Source of the DNA: Clusia tigrina
Taxonomy: Eukaryota; Arthropoda; Insecta; Diptera; Clusiidae
DNA: 64,000 nt
Assembly (NCBI GenBank): GCA_920105625.2
Contig: OV050033.1
Location: 3,266,001-3,330,000 of the forward strand
Reading direction: 5' to 3'
Part shown: positions 13,201 through 23,016 of the stretch, one piece after another
Position numbering within the stretch: position 1 is the first letter of the stretch
Layout of the letters: every line of letters begins with the position of its first letter
Notes under the pieces: generated by a model
The model's input: only the letters and a program-made list of their open reading frames with translations
Databases searched by the model: none
What the model was told of the DNA's origin: nothing
Translations under genes and position numbers: made by a program

Positions 13201-14532
13201 TCGAATATTGGGAGAAACGTGAATTTAGTTAACCAGATTCTTATTTGTATTATAACGTAAAAGCCAAAAGCATTAGGCATCATATAAGGAGGTATCAAAC
13301 CGTTCTGGGGGCAAAGTTTTGAGTTACATTTGGCGGCAAATTCTGGGCGCTATGGCTGACCTCCCTTTTTAGTAAAAGTGAACCCCAAGCCAAATCATTC
13401 TAAGTATCTCTTAAAAAACATACTAAAATACAGAAAAATCAGAGACCTGGCCCTGGATCAGTGGTATAATGGAACCCTACTTTATTATTATATGCAATAC
13501 TTAGATAAAAGTTATTTGGATGACCCAACTGAGAGAACACCACACATACGATACATAAAATAGAGTTAGTGTTGCACATGACTCTGCTAGATCCTTTTGG
13601 GAAGGCATCTTCCTGCATAATCAAGAAGACTCGTATGAAAGACGTCGCATCAATTCCCACTATAATCGCAGCATGCACATCACAAGGTAGAGTTGGCTTG
13701 AACGAGAGACCTGCATTTTAGACGGTGCTAACTTAATTCAGATGAGAGACATCGCCTAAAAAACTGGGTGTTCTAGCGATGTGGGCGTATGATTCAACGC
13801 CACACTTGCAATGCATCACAATCTTCTCTTAGAACTAAGCTTGGATTTCGCGCCTCTTTACTGCTGATGAATTTCTTTTAGATCCCAGTGATGTCTCCTG
13901 CAGCGGTTGGGCTCTTCCAGAGTCATGACTTCTCTCGCACACTTGCCTTGGGGACAACACCTAAGGAGCGATACCTCAGCCAGTTGACCAGACCCAAACG
14001 AGAATTCAAATAAAAGTACGTCAACTTTGTAATATTATTTTGGTTGCCTTGTTCGGCGCGGTTGCGTGTTCGTAAATTATTAATTTACCCAGCAAGAAAT
14101 TTGAGCGAAACAAAAAGCAAAGAGCCGCATAAAAACGAAGTGCATGCAGCGGGGGAGGGGGCGGGGCTAATGATATTAAAATGAGATGAGGTGCAGAACA
14201 CGAGACTCGCAACACTTAAAGACCGAGAATTATCATAAAACTCGTAGCTGGAAATCCATGAATGAATTTAAAATAGCACAGAAATTCTTCGACTTGAAAA
14301 CGCCGCGCCCCACTCCGCCGCAGACAAAACCGAGATGTGGCAACTGCAATACGAGACCGTTTCGTGACCGCAGCGCACGGCGACTGAGCCCGCCACAGGA
14401 AATGGAAATTTTTCGAAATCAGACTTTCCGGTGAGGAATTTGAATTTGTAATTGCGGCAGAAGCGGGCGCGCGAACTGCAACTGCTGGAAATGGAAATTG
14501 ACACACGAAAATGAAAACATTAACTCACTCAC
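10247..14532. other. Probable intron or intergenic DNA, no supportable exon
   Basis: No protein-like frame with splice sites. 11613-12269 is open for 218 codons on the plus strand, but its product is a generic hydrophobic mixture. The stretch lies downstream of the minus-strand exon at 14533-15406, so at least its right part should be that gene's intron. Short GATA-type repeats occur at 12561-12577. Confidence 0.5.
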
Positions 14533-15406
14533 CGCTGAGGCTTTGCATGTGGCTGTCGGCAACAGGTGACGCCGGCCCAGTCGGTGCCGCTTCCCTTGAT
14601 GTTGTGCTCGCCGCGGGCACTGCGGCTGCGGAGGCTACTGTCGCGTGCGTCGTCTCATTATGTAGCGCCTCCAATGAAGCGGCGAAATTTATGCCGTGAT
14701 TTGTGCCGAAATTCAAGCAGGTTGCTGTTGTTGTCGCTGCCGCTGTTGGGTCCGTGGGCATTAACGTTGTTGTTGTGGCCAGCGCCAAGTTGTCCAAGGA
14801 CGGCGCCGCTATCGTCGTCACAGGCAGCGTGAGGGGCATGTGCTGAGCGCCACTTAAATTGCATTCGAAATGTTGCGGCAACATGTGGCCGTAGAAGTCA
14901 TTGTAGATCTGCTGGAATTGCTGCTGCTGCTGTGGACTCACACTGGCAATCAGATGTTGCAAGCTATTGGCATGGAAAATGGGGTGAGTGGCAGCCGTAG
15001 TAGTTGTGGCTGCCACGCCGGCCATGGGCATGCTCAGCCCGAAAATGCTGTTTAAATGTTGCAGCGGCGAATTGACAACATGTTGCTGCAACAATTGTTG
15101 CTGCTGCTGCAACAACATGTGCTGTTGCTGATACAAATTGGCCGCTTCTGTGGCTTCCGTTGTCAATTTGTATTTGGACGCTGACGATGATGATGACATG
15201 GTGAGTTGTTGCTGTTGCGGGTGTCTGGTGTTTATGCTGCTGGTGCTGCTGTTACTGCTTCTGCTGCTGCTGCTGGTGCTGCTGCCAATGTTGCCAGTAC
15301 TTAAGCTACCTCGTATGTAGGTGCTGTTGTGATCCAGGAACATGCCGTATTTAAGCGCTTGTGCAGCAACAATATTTGCCTGATGATTTGCTAGCAATAA
15401 TGGCAT
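14533..15406 (-). CDS. First coding exon of a Gln/Ser/Ala/Thr-rich probable transcription regulator
   Basis: This is the only long frame that behaves like a true fly exon. It encodes about 291 residues starting MPLLLANHQANIVAAQALKY. An in-frame TAA lies five codons upstream of the ATG, which fixes the start. A Ser-rich stretch covers residues 45-60, Gln-rich stretches lie around 65-70, 92-110 and 158-165, and Thr/Ala runs are common. The coding sequence ends at a strong donor, GCG|GTGAGTGAG (14533/14532), in phase 1; the frame reaches a stop only three codons past it. Upstream, a pyrimidine tract and TTGCAG give an acceptor at 15561, so the exon would span 14533-15560 with a 154-nt leader. 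Low-complexity N-termini split from the DNA-binding exon are typical of fly homeobox and other developmental regulators. No DNA-binding domain is visible in the window, so family and gene are not recognised. Confidence 0.75.
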
Positions 15407-15560
15407 AATCGAAGCTTGTTATTTTAACCTGTTGTCTGCTGTGTTGCTGGTGGGTCTTTTGTGGTTTTATTGGTAACATAGATACTCGTAACAATGCTCG
15501 AAATGCGGCTGCGTAAGTTTCAGAAATGGGCTGCTAACTGAAGGCTGGCCACTGCGAAAG
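15407..15560 (-). other. 5' leader part of the same exon, with splice acceptor
   Basis: On the minus strand, TCTCTTTTTCTCTTTCGTTGCAG|C is a textbook 3' splice site whose AG pairs with bases 15561-15562. From there to the ATG at 15406 the sequence has no long frame and ends with an in-frame TAA before the start. This implies at least one further upstream non-coding exon, to the right in window coordinates, which I could not find. Confidence 0.55.
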
Positions 15561-15562
15561 CT

Positions 15563-17190
15563 GCAACGAAAGAGAAAAAGAGATGAAAATTTGATTACTA
15601 AAAGATAAAACAAGGCTGAAAAGAGTTAAACTGAGAAAGAGGCGGCAATGGGAAATTATCAACAACATTGGCAATTCCCACTAAATCAAGAAGATGAAAA
15701 TAAAAAAAAAGTGAAGATCACCCTGGCTGGATTCTGGGAATGATGAGGAAAGTCTTAGGTTTAAAAGAAACTGCTTTGAAAGATTGGTTGATTGATTCAT
15801 CTATTAACTTGGTCTTCTTGTATTATAGACACATACAATCCCATTCAGACCCGTTTTAGTTCAGAACCGATTGACTCTAGGATCAGTAGCAAGTTTATTC
15901 AAAATAATATACCAAATACGCCAATATAATCCCGGCTTATATCACCAATTCACTCTTGTGGAGATGGGAATATATTCTCTACCAATCGTATGCCTTTAAA
16001 TCATGGAAACAGAAGTACCACAGCCCAGTTTAAAAACACAACTCTGATAAGGACCAGTCTGAAACATTCTTCAGAGCATGTTTGACAATCGGAATGAAGT
16101 TCCCATTCCCAACGACTAATCCAGTGATGGTATTGTATCCATTGGTTTAAAGTTCTTCCTCGATTGTCCTCATAACCTTGTCAAGCTAACTAATAAAAAT
16201 GTATAACAAATGTTAGCAAGACTTCAGTTACAGCTCAGCACAAGATTATAGCCAACCTTTAAGCCACTCCGACCCGACTTGACCTCTGCTTCGTCAGCTT
16301 CTAAATGAAAATCGCATTTGCAGCGTAAGATCTGAATTCGGAATGACCGGAAAAAGGCTCCAAGATTTATGCGCACTCATGGCCGCTTAGAACCTGAGCG
16401 ACAAACGAGTGACTTAGACAAGTGAACACTTGAAACACGCGCGACGCACGCATGCGTCGTTTTGAGTCACTCTTTCTGAGCATTTTAATTAGTTCACTTC
16501 TGCGCAGAGTTAGAAAAAACCTTTTTTTGGAACTCATCAATTTACTTTCGTATAAAAAATAATAGTAATAATTTGGTTGTTGTTTAAAAACTGGAGAGTC
16601 ATCGTAATTATGTGTGTGCGTGCGTCGCTTATCGGTTTACTGTGGCACTATTAAAGGACCGCTACCGGCTCAGTAGTCAGTCACAGAAAGATCACACATA
16701 TTTTGTGGACTCATTTTATTGTCATTGTTGCCCCTTTTGTTGGCAATACACTAGAAAAATCAAAAGGCAAGAAAGCGACATATTATTTCTGGTGGTGTGG
16801 GGTCACGTGAGATTACCCACTTCTGTCGTTGCTCTGAAGCGTTGCAGATAGGTCAGGCAACTTTTAAGAAATAACTATTTTCTGTTACCTTTAATAACTA
16901 CAATATTGGCAAACAGTATTTCAGAGAGTTAGTTAAATTAAATATATTGGGACCCGATGATGTTGTGTTATTGATAAAGATGCACCTCAAATGTCCCACT
17001 CATGGCGATTGAGTTTCCTAACACTAATATGTGAACCACTTCTCCAATTAACTTCTTCTTACATAGAATGAAGATTAGAGATGCGATAGTCCATGGGGTG
17101 ACTTTAACAAGTTTTGCCTCGTAAGAAGTTCAGAGACTGTACAACTTTAGAATAAGTAGTTTCCTCACATCATTCAAAGAGAGATCCTCG
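15563..17190. other. Probable intron, no supportable exon
   Basis: AT-rich unique DNA upstream of the minus-strand coding exon. No recognisable frame or element. It should be intronic if the acceptor at 15561 is used. Confidence 0.5.
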
Positions 17191-17370
17191 TATATTATTA
17201 ATATTATTCCTTGGACCATAATTAATTAATGTCTGCTAGGGATGGGGAGAATTGAGTACTAAAAGCTTAGGCCTTCAACACCAGATCATGGCCCCATGCC
17301 CTGAGCAGAATTCAAACCTATGACCCCGGACAGTTGGACTAACATGCTCACCACTAGACCACAGAGGCCG
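17191..17370 (-). mobile_element. tRNA-derived SINE, copy 1
   Basis: Read on the minus strand, the element begins GGCCTCTGTGGTCTAGTGG. That contains a tRNA A-box (TGGTCTAGTGG, plus coordinates 17351-17363), and a B-box GGTTTGAATTC follows at 17308-17318. Their spacing of about 45 nt is that of a real tRNA. The A-box stretch matches tRNA-Glu best. The body is not tRNA-like. The 3' end is ATTAATTATGGTCCAAGG followed by AATAATATTAATAATA. The same head and tail recur at 62043-62235 and the tail at 45331-45380, so this is a dispersed family. Its 5' end lies 11 bp from the mariner at 17382. Confidence 0.8.
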
Positions 17371-17381
17371 GAATGCTATTA

Positions 17382-18675
17382 AAGTGTTTTCTAACAAGAG
17401 GTGTTATTTTGAATCACCCGGTATTTCGGTAGCTGCCACTTTTGAAGCTTTTATTTTTTGACATTTGACAAGTAGAAACTACGCCATTACTAAAAATGGA
17501 ACGATACACGCTTCAACAACGTATTGAAATTATTAAAATTCACTACAAAAATGGGGAAAATCTTGCAGTCACAGTTCGCAAAACTAAAGCATTTTTGGGT
17601 CGTCGTGAAGCACCTTGTCGGACCGCAATACAGAAATTGGTGGAAAAAGTTCCAAAGCTGTTGCGATAAGTTAGTGATGTGAAGAATAAAACCCGTGCAC
17701 GTCGCTCAAGAACTGAGAATATTGCTGCTGTAGCCCAAAGTGTTGAAGAAAACCCAGGTTTGTCCATTCCTCGTCGTTCTTTGGAATTGGGCATTCCACA
17801 AACGTCATTTCACCGTATTTTGAATAAAGACTTGGGTCTTAAGGCTTATAAAGTTCAGTTAACACAAGAACTCAAGCCGGCCGATCATCAACAACGTCGT
17901 GTCTTTGCTGATTGGGTCCTTGAAATGCATGAAAATGATCGAAAAATCATCCTGACTGATGAGGCCCATTGCCTCCTCGGTGGCTATGTCAACAAGCAAA
18001 ATTGTCGCATCTGGGGCTCGGAAAACCCAAGAGTTATTGTTGAGAAGCCTCTCCATCCTCAACGTGTGACTGTTTGGTGCGGTTTATGGTCCGGCGAGGT
18101 CATTGGACCTTACTTTTTCGAAAATGAAGCTGGATCAATAGGTACGGTGAATGGATTGCGCTATCGAGAGATGATTAATGATTTTTTATGGTCGGAGCTG
18201 GATGGTATTGATCTGGACAACGTTTACTTTCAACAAGACGGCGCTACGTGCCACACAAGCAACGAAACCATTGCTCTTTTACGGGAAAATTTTCCGGACC
18301 GTGTTATCTCTCGAAGAGGTGATCACAATTGGCCACCGAGATCTTGTGATTTAACACCTTGCGACTTCTTCCTTTAGGGCCACGTGAAAGATAAGGTCTA
18401 CGCCAACAGCCCAGCGTCGATTCAAGACCTCAAAGATAGAACTCGTGAGGCTATCGAGGACATAGGGCAGCCACTTTGCGATTTGGTTATGGAAAATTTC
18501 ATGAAAAGGATATGGATCCTATAAGCGTGGTCGTGGTGGCCATTTGGCTGATGCTGTTCTTCATTATTAACGGCATACCTTCCTCTTTATTATGAAATAA
18601 ACATCCGATCATTTATCTCCAAAAATGGTATTTTTCTTTGAATACCAAAATAACACCTCTTATTGGAAAGCCCTT
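17382..18675 (+). mobile_element. rosa-like (DD41D) mariner-family DNA transposon
   Basis: A 1294-bp element flanked by TA on both sides (17380-17381 and 18676-18677), the normal Tc1/mariner target duplication. Its 30-bp ends are inverted repeats. The left end is AAGTGTTTTCTAACAAGAGG and the right end, reverse-complemented, is AAGGGCTTTCCAATAAGAGG. Both then continue identically as TGTTATTTTG. Inside is a decayed transposase. Size, ends and target site all fit a mariner that moved as a unit. Confidence 0.93.
17496..18570 (+). pseudogene. Transposase of the rosa-like mariner, inactivated
   Basis: The intact gene would encode about 357 residues of a cut-and-paste transposase that binds the inverted repeats and inserts at TA. 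It starts MERYTLQQRIEIIKIHYKNG, the usual helix-turn-helix region of this group. The catalytic triad is present: D at 17958 (ILTDEAH), D at 18237 (YFQQDGATCH) and D at 18363 (LTPCDFF). The last two are separated by exactly 41 residues, the DD41D signature of the rosa group (ordinary mariners are DD34D). Three lesions inactivate it: a TAA at 17667, a TAG at 18375 where the family has the Trp of FFLWGH, and a one-base frameshift near 18515. After the shift, the next frame restores the family C-terminus KRGRGGHLAD and stops at 18568. The TAG could be a single G-to-A change. Confidence 0.92.
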
Positions 18676-19202
18676 TATATTGGAGAGTTCGCTTCAGAAT
18701 TTGTTCAAGTTGCATTTGCGGATGGGAAATAACCACAATTTTTATTGAAATATCCTAAATTGAAATTGCTAAAGTTATATCACCTTTAATGAGTTAAAAA
18801 TTATTACTTCGCTTGATTTCTATGGTAGAATGTTCAAATGTGGTCTCCCAGCAACCGCCTAAAAACACATAATAAAAGCTCCGGCATGATTGTATTTCGA
18901 CACATGACGACATTTCAAGGACTATGGTACACACTTTAACCAGAAAGAATTACTCAGAGATTTAATTATTTCAACCCGGAGAAGAGTTTTCAAAAACTGA
19001 CAAATCCACTGAACACTTTGGTAATGATAATTATTGTAATGATTGGTCAAAAGCAGGAAAGACTTGAGTGCATATGTCTTAGCTAAAAACTACGGGGCAA
19101 AATTTGGTGTCGTTCAAGAGACAATTAGTTGAAGAGACTGGAATCTCTTCAACCATTCCTCTTTTCTTCTCAAGAAGTGGTCAGTTCTACAACCAACTAT
19201 GA
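18676..19202. other. No supportable gene
   Basis: Unique AT-rich sequence between the mariner and the retrotransposon fragment. Nothing recognised. Confidence 0.5.
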
Positions 19203-19628
19203 TTTTTTTTTGTAGGAACAACTAGTCGAATATAGCACTCATACCAAAAGATATCCATTGTACTATATTTGACGTTCCATTTTAATTTTCTTTGAATCTA
19301 CCAGATTTATGAACAAACCTTGGTAGATCCTGTATCTCTAAGCAGCCAAAGTTTGCACTATTTAAGATGTCAGTGCCAAATACCTCGAACCTGATTCTAG
19401 CGAAAATGTGGGATACGCACAAAAAGTGGTCCGCTGGCTCATCTCCCTCCTCACAGGCTTGGCAAAGTGCACTGTCTGCAATGCCTATCTTTTGCATATG
19501 TTTAGCCAAAGCAAAATGACGTGCCATGAAGCCTGCAAAATGACCTGTCATCAAGCCTACAAAATGACCTCTCATCAAGTCTCCAGTCTCTCCCATCAAG
19601 TGACAGAAGAAACCTTGACGTTCTATCT
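19203..19628 (-). mobile_element. Non-LTR retrotransposon 3' fragment (I/LOA-like), copy A
   Basis: On the minus strand this is the C-terminal end of a retrotransposon polyprotein. Residues such as SRFLLSLDGRD, HMQKIGIADSALCQACEEGD and ADHFLCV align with the copy at 54683-55398, followed by KSGRFKEN and a stop. The 3' trailer shares AGTACAATGGATAT with the other copies and ends in a 9-base A tail (T run at 19203-19211). In the CX2C-X8-H zinc motif the last Cys is Ser. The frame is broken. The 5' end falls near 19628, where ACCAACCACGA (19629-19639) resembles ACCAACTATGA (19192-19202) beyond the tail, a possible degraded target duplication. Confidence 0.82.
19513..19584. repeat. 24-bp in-frame triplication inside retrotransposon copy A
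   Basis: Three consecutive 24-bp units, each beginning AAAATGACnTnnCATnAAG, at 19513-19536, 19537-19560 and 19561-19584. On the minus strand they code for repeated (G/R)HF(A/V)-type octapeptides (LMTGHFAG, FMARHFAL). The related copy at 54.7 kb has a single unit (VMTGHFLW), so the expansion is private to this copy. Being 24 bp, it keeps the frame. Confidence 0.85.
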
Positions 19629-19639
19629 ACCAACCACGA

Positions 19640-20424
19640 TACGAGTAAAATGTAAACCATCTTCGTTTGTTTACGAAACACAACAGTACCATGAAGCAGT
19701 CTACAATTCCATTTCGAGATCTTTAATCCTAGCAATGAAGTGCCCCTTCCACAAAAAAATGTCTGTAGGACACCAAAAGGCGCATGAGAAAATGGGAGAG
19801 ATATTTTCTTGGCACGGTTACTCAAAGCCTCAGTTCGAGATCCGAAATTTTTCGCTGTGTACACACACACAACTCCACTGTCGACAGCCCAAAAAGGAAT
19901 TCTGCCAGTCACTTCGCTGATGCTTTTGACCATTTAAGCCTCAAATCTCACAAAGCGCTGTGAAAACAAACAAAGAGACAAATTTCCATGCTGTGAGGCA
20001 ATAAACGCGTATAATTGCTAATACGAGTACAATTTAAGTGCGCTGCAGTTGTTGTGCAACACAAATTCAATCAGAGAAAGAGTTGACTTGATCACTGGAT
20101 TGTGCGCGTAGGAAATGTGCAACGGAAGTGATTTTTCTTCGCAGTGCACCGAATCGACGGAATCGGCTTAGAAAACAGAGCAGCCCCGGCTCAGCCACTG
20201 CAGCTGTTCTGTGAGCATGTGTGATAAATCGGAGGAAAGTTCATAATTCCCATCAATGACAGTGCAGTGCTCAGGGAAAGATTAAATTGGAAAATTACAG
20301 TGTCGATGGCGAGGTGGTGGGGGTGTGTGGAGATACTTTCCGAAGTTACTCGTAATTGATGGACACACCACAGACAAATTAACGACTGCTTCTTTCACAC
20401 TGATCCGCTCGGTCAATTATCACC
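19640..20424. other. No supportable gene
   Basis: Unique sequence. A 143-codon minus-strand frame at 19502-19933 runs out of the retrotransposon fragment into this DNA; its N-terminal half has no recognisable motif. Confidence 0.45.
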
Positions 20425-20657
20425 TGGGGGCATGACGGAGCTAGGAAGCATGTGAAGCATTCTTTTAAAAGGCAGTGTTCAGTTCTCACTCCACAAATTT
20501 TGATAAGCAAGTCCACTGGGTAAAAAAAGGCATAGTTTCAAGTAACTTGGGGGCATGACGGAGCTAGGAAGCATGTGAAGCATTCTTTTAAAAGGCAGTC
20601 TTCAGTTCTCACTCCACAAATTTTGATAAGCAAGTCCACTGGGTAAAAAAAGGCATA
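20425..20657. repeat. 110-bp tandem duplication, nearly identical
   Basis: Copies at 20425-20534 and 20548-20657 are the same except for one base (ggcagtGttcag against ggcagtCttcag). A 13-bp spacer gives a period of 123 bp. The near-identity points to a recent duplication, or to an assembly artefact. Confidence 0.92.
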
Positions 20658-22931
20658 CTATTATAACTATTTTGATAAAGGAAATCTTCTATTCCCCTTT
20701 AATTTAGGTCACTTGGCGCAACTTTTTGCACTTGTCCACTCATTTGTTCAGTCGCTCCACCTCACCTGAAACACTCGCAGCCAAGCACTCGCAGGCCACT
20801 TCCCCTATTAGAATAGTTTATGGTGTTTAAATACTTTATCACGATGGCAATAACTCACGGAGTACGCTTAACGAAATTTAAAATTAATAATAAATTGAAT
20901 ATTTTAGCCGTATAAACATTTCGAAATGAGCTGTCAATGGTGTGCGACGACGACGCTTATCAGTGTCAACACTCGCCACGGGACGGGAAGTAGGAGTGCG
21001 GGAGACGGGGAACTCAATTAAGACGCCGTAACCGCGACAGGTAGAAATGATGATAGAAATGCCATAAAAGTGAGTTATTAATAAATAATATTGTGGCAAG
21101 TACCAACACCGTAATTTTGTATGTAAATATTGATAATTTGTATAAATGTAAGTCACCCTAAGCGAACGATAAACATGGCCACATCGGAGAGCGAGAATTT
21201 TAAGAAGCGCACCGCGAACGACATTGACGACTTATTAACAATAATTTCCATTTAAAGGGAACGTGATCGGGCCCAATAAAATAAACAAACAAACAAACGG
21301 GAATGCACGATCGCATAGGAGTAGGGTGCACAGGGCGCATGCGATAAGGTGCCAGCAAACCACAGCGCGTACGCGCAGCTACTCGAACGACTTCAGTGGA
21401 AATCGCACAAGAATCCAACTAAACTGATTAAATTGTTTACATGCGTTCCAAATTGATTAATTTATTTATTATAGGCGAGCAGCACAAACCCCAGGCACTG
21501 TCTTGGACAAATATGCCCGTGCAACAACACCAAAGAATGCCAACAACAACGCCACAAGACCTGATCACTCCTGATCACGCCTGCCATGCTCACATGGACA
21601 AGTGTGCTGACTTATTTGAATGGTTTCAAAAAGTTCCTCGTTTACATTTATTTATGTTAAAATTACTCAATTTAACTAAAGCCCATCACGAGCCAGGCTA
21701 GACACACCCCCGGCCCGCCCCTTTTTTAAAATAGCCTCAAAGCGCCAAGTCTAAAATTTGCCAAATTAATTTCCTTCGAATTCCAATCAATTTTTGTCAA
21801 TTTACTTTACTGCATTGTTAATTAATTATTGTTATGACTTAACAGGCCACCCTCCTTCCCTCCCTCCCTCCACCTCTCTGTAGCACCTCATCAGAAGTGG
21901 GAGCTACTAGCAAGCCCCAACACTGCCAAAATGTTGGAGTATTTATGAACGCAAACAACGCTTGACAAATGAAAAATCCCAGCAATTATGTCAATTGCTC
22001 GATCGCTCGATCGCTCCGGCTCTCCGGGGTCTTATCGCTTTAATGAAGTTTCCAACGTTTAAATTCCTTTAAGCCTTATCAGAGGTTGTTGAGTTTTTGC
22101 CTAAGCATTTCATAATTTTCTTTGGCTTAAGTAATTTGCTTAAAATAAAACAAATTTGCTCATGGGTTTTTCTCGATTTGGGCCCAAATTCCTACAGCTC
22201 TCTATCGCTATATCAGTCGGAGCAAGTGTTTTGCTTGTTCTGGTATTTCGTTGTTGTTATCGAAAGTGTTGTTGTTGCTGTGGTGGTGGTAGTTGTAGCA
22301 ACTGTTTTCTTAACAGCATTTGCCATTTGACAGATAGAAATCAGTGTCTGTTTCGTGGCTGAAAGTACTGGGAATTGTCATGTGGTTTATCTGCAAAAGT
22401 GATTTGCTTCTTTAATTGACGAGTAATGTGGTGAAGTGGAAGTGGAGGTGCGGGCGTTTGCTTGTTTCCAGACAAGTCCATCATTTAGTGGAGCGCAATA
22501 GAAATAGAATAGACTCTTGAGAAATTGATTTTGTTTTCTCTTGGAATTAATTTTGTTGCCCTTTGAAATTAATTTTGTTTCCCTTTGTCAAAAGGGGTTA
22601 AACATTTCTCAACTATTCGTTGTCTAAATCAATTAATGAAATTCTTGCCCTAGAACAACACCATTCAAAGCAGGGACATGAACCACATTCATTCATTCAA
22701 GCATGATACAACAATGCCTTGTAAGTGCCAGGGACGTGATAGTTGAAATATGACACCTACAAAGATCCGTGGGTGTGTTAGTTTGAATATTCCACCTACA
22801 ATAATCAAGAAGTTTCATAGACCAATTTTTAATTGTAGCAAATCTTGTACATAAATGTTGTGTAGATCTCATTTCGTATATATAAATAATGGGCGTGGCA
22901 CTGAAGTTAGCGAAGCCCATTTTGATTTTAG
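20658..22931. other. No supportable gene
   Basis: Unique AT-rich DNA with a CCCT-type run near 21850-21875, a duplicated TCGATCGC at 22000-22012 and a GTT/GTG run near 22250-22310. Frames up to 90 codons have no recognisable motif. Confidence 0.5.
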
Positions 22932-23016
22932 TGTTAGAAAGGGAAACAGATTGAAAGGGGAACCAGATTGAAAGGGGAACCAGATTGAAAGGGGAACCAG
23001 ATTGAAAGGGGAACCA
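22932..23016. repeat. 17-bp minisatellite
   Basis: Four identical units of GATTGAAAGGGGAACCA at 22949-23016, preceded by one diverged unit. Because 17 is not a multiple of 3, minus-strand frames through it cycle as a 17-residue repeat, which is an artefact. Confidence 0.92.

Noticed and set aside
22932..23016. Regular short repeat that might be taken for a CRISPR array
   Set aside because: The 17-bp units are contiguous without unique spacers and the genome is eukaryotic.
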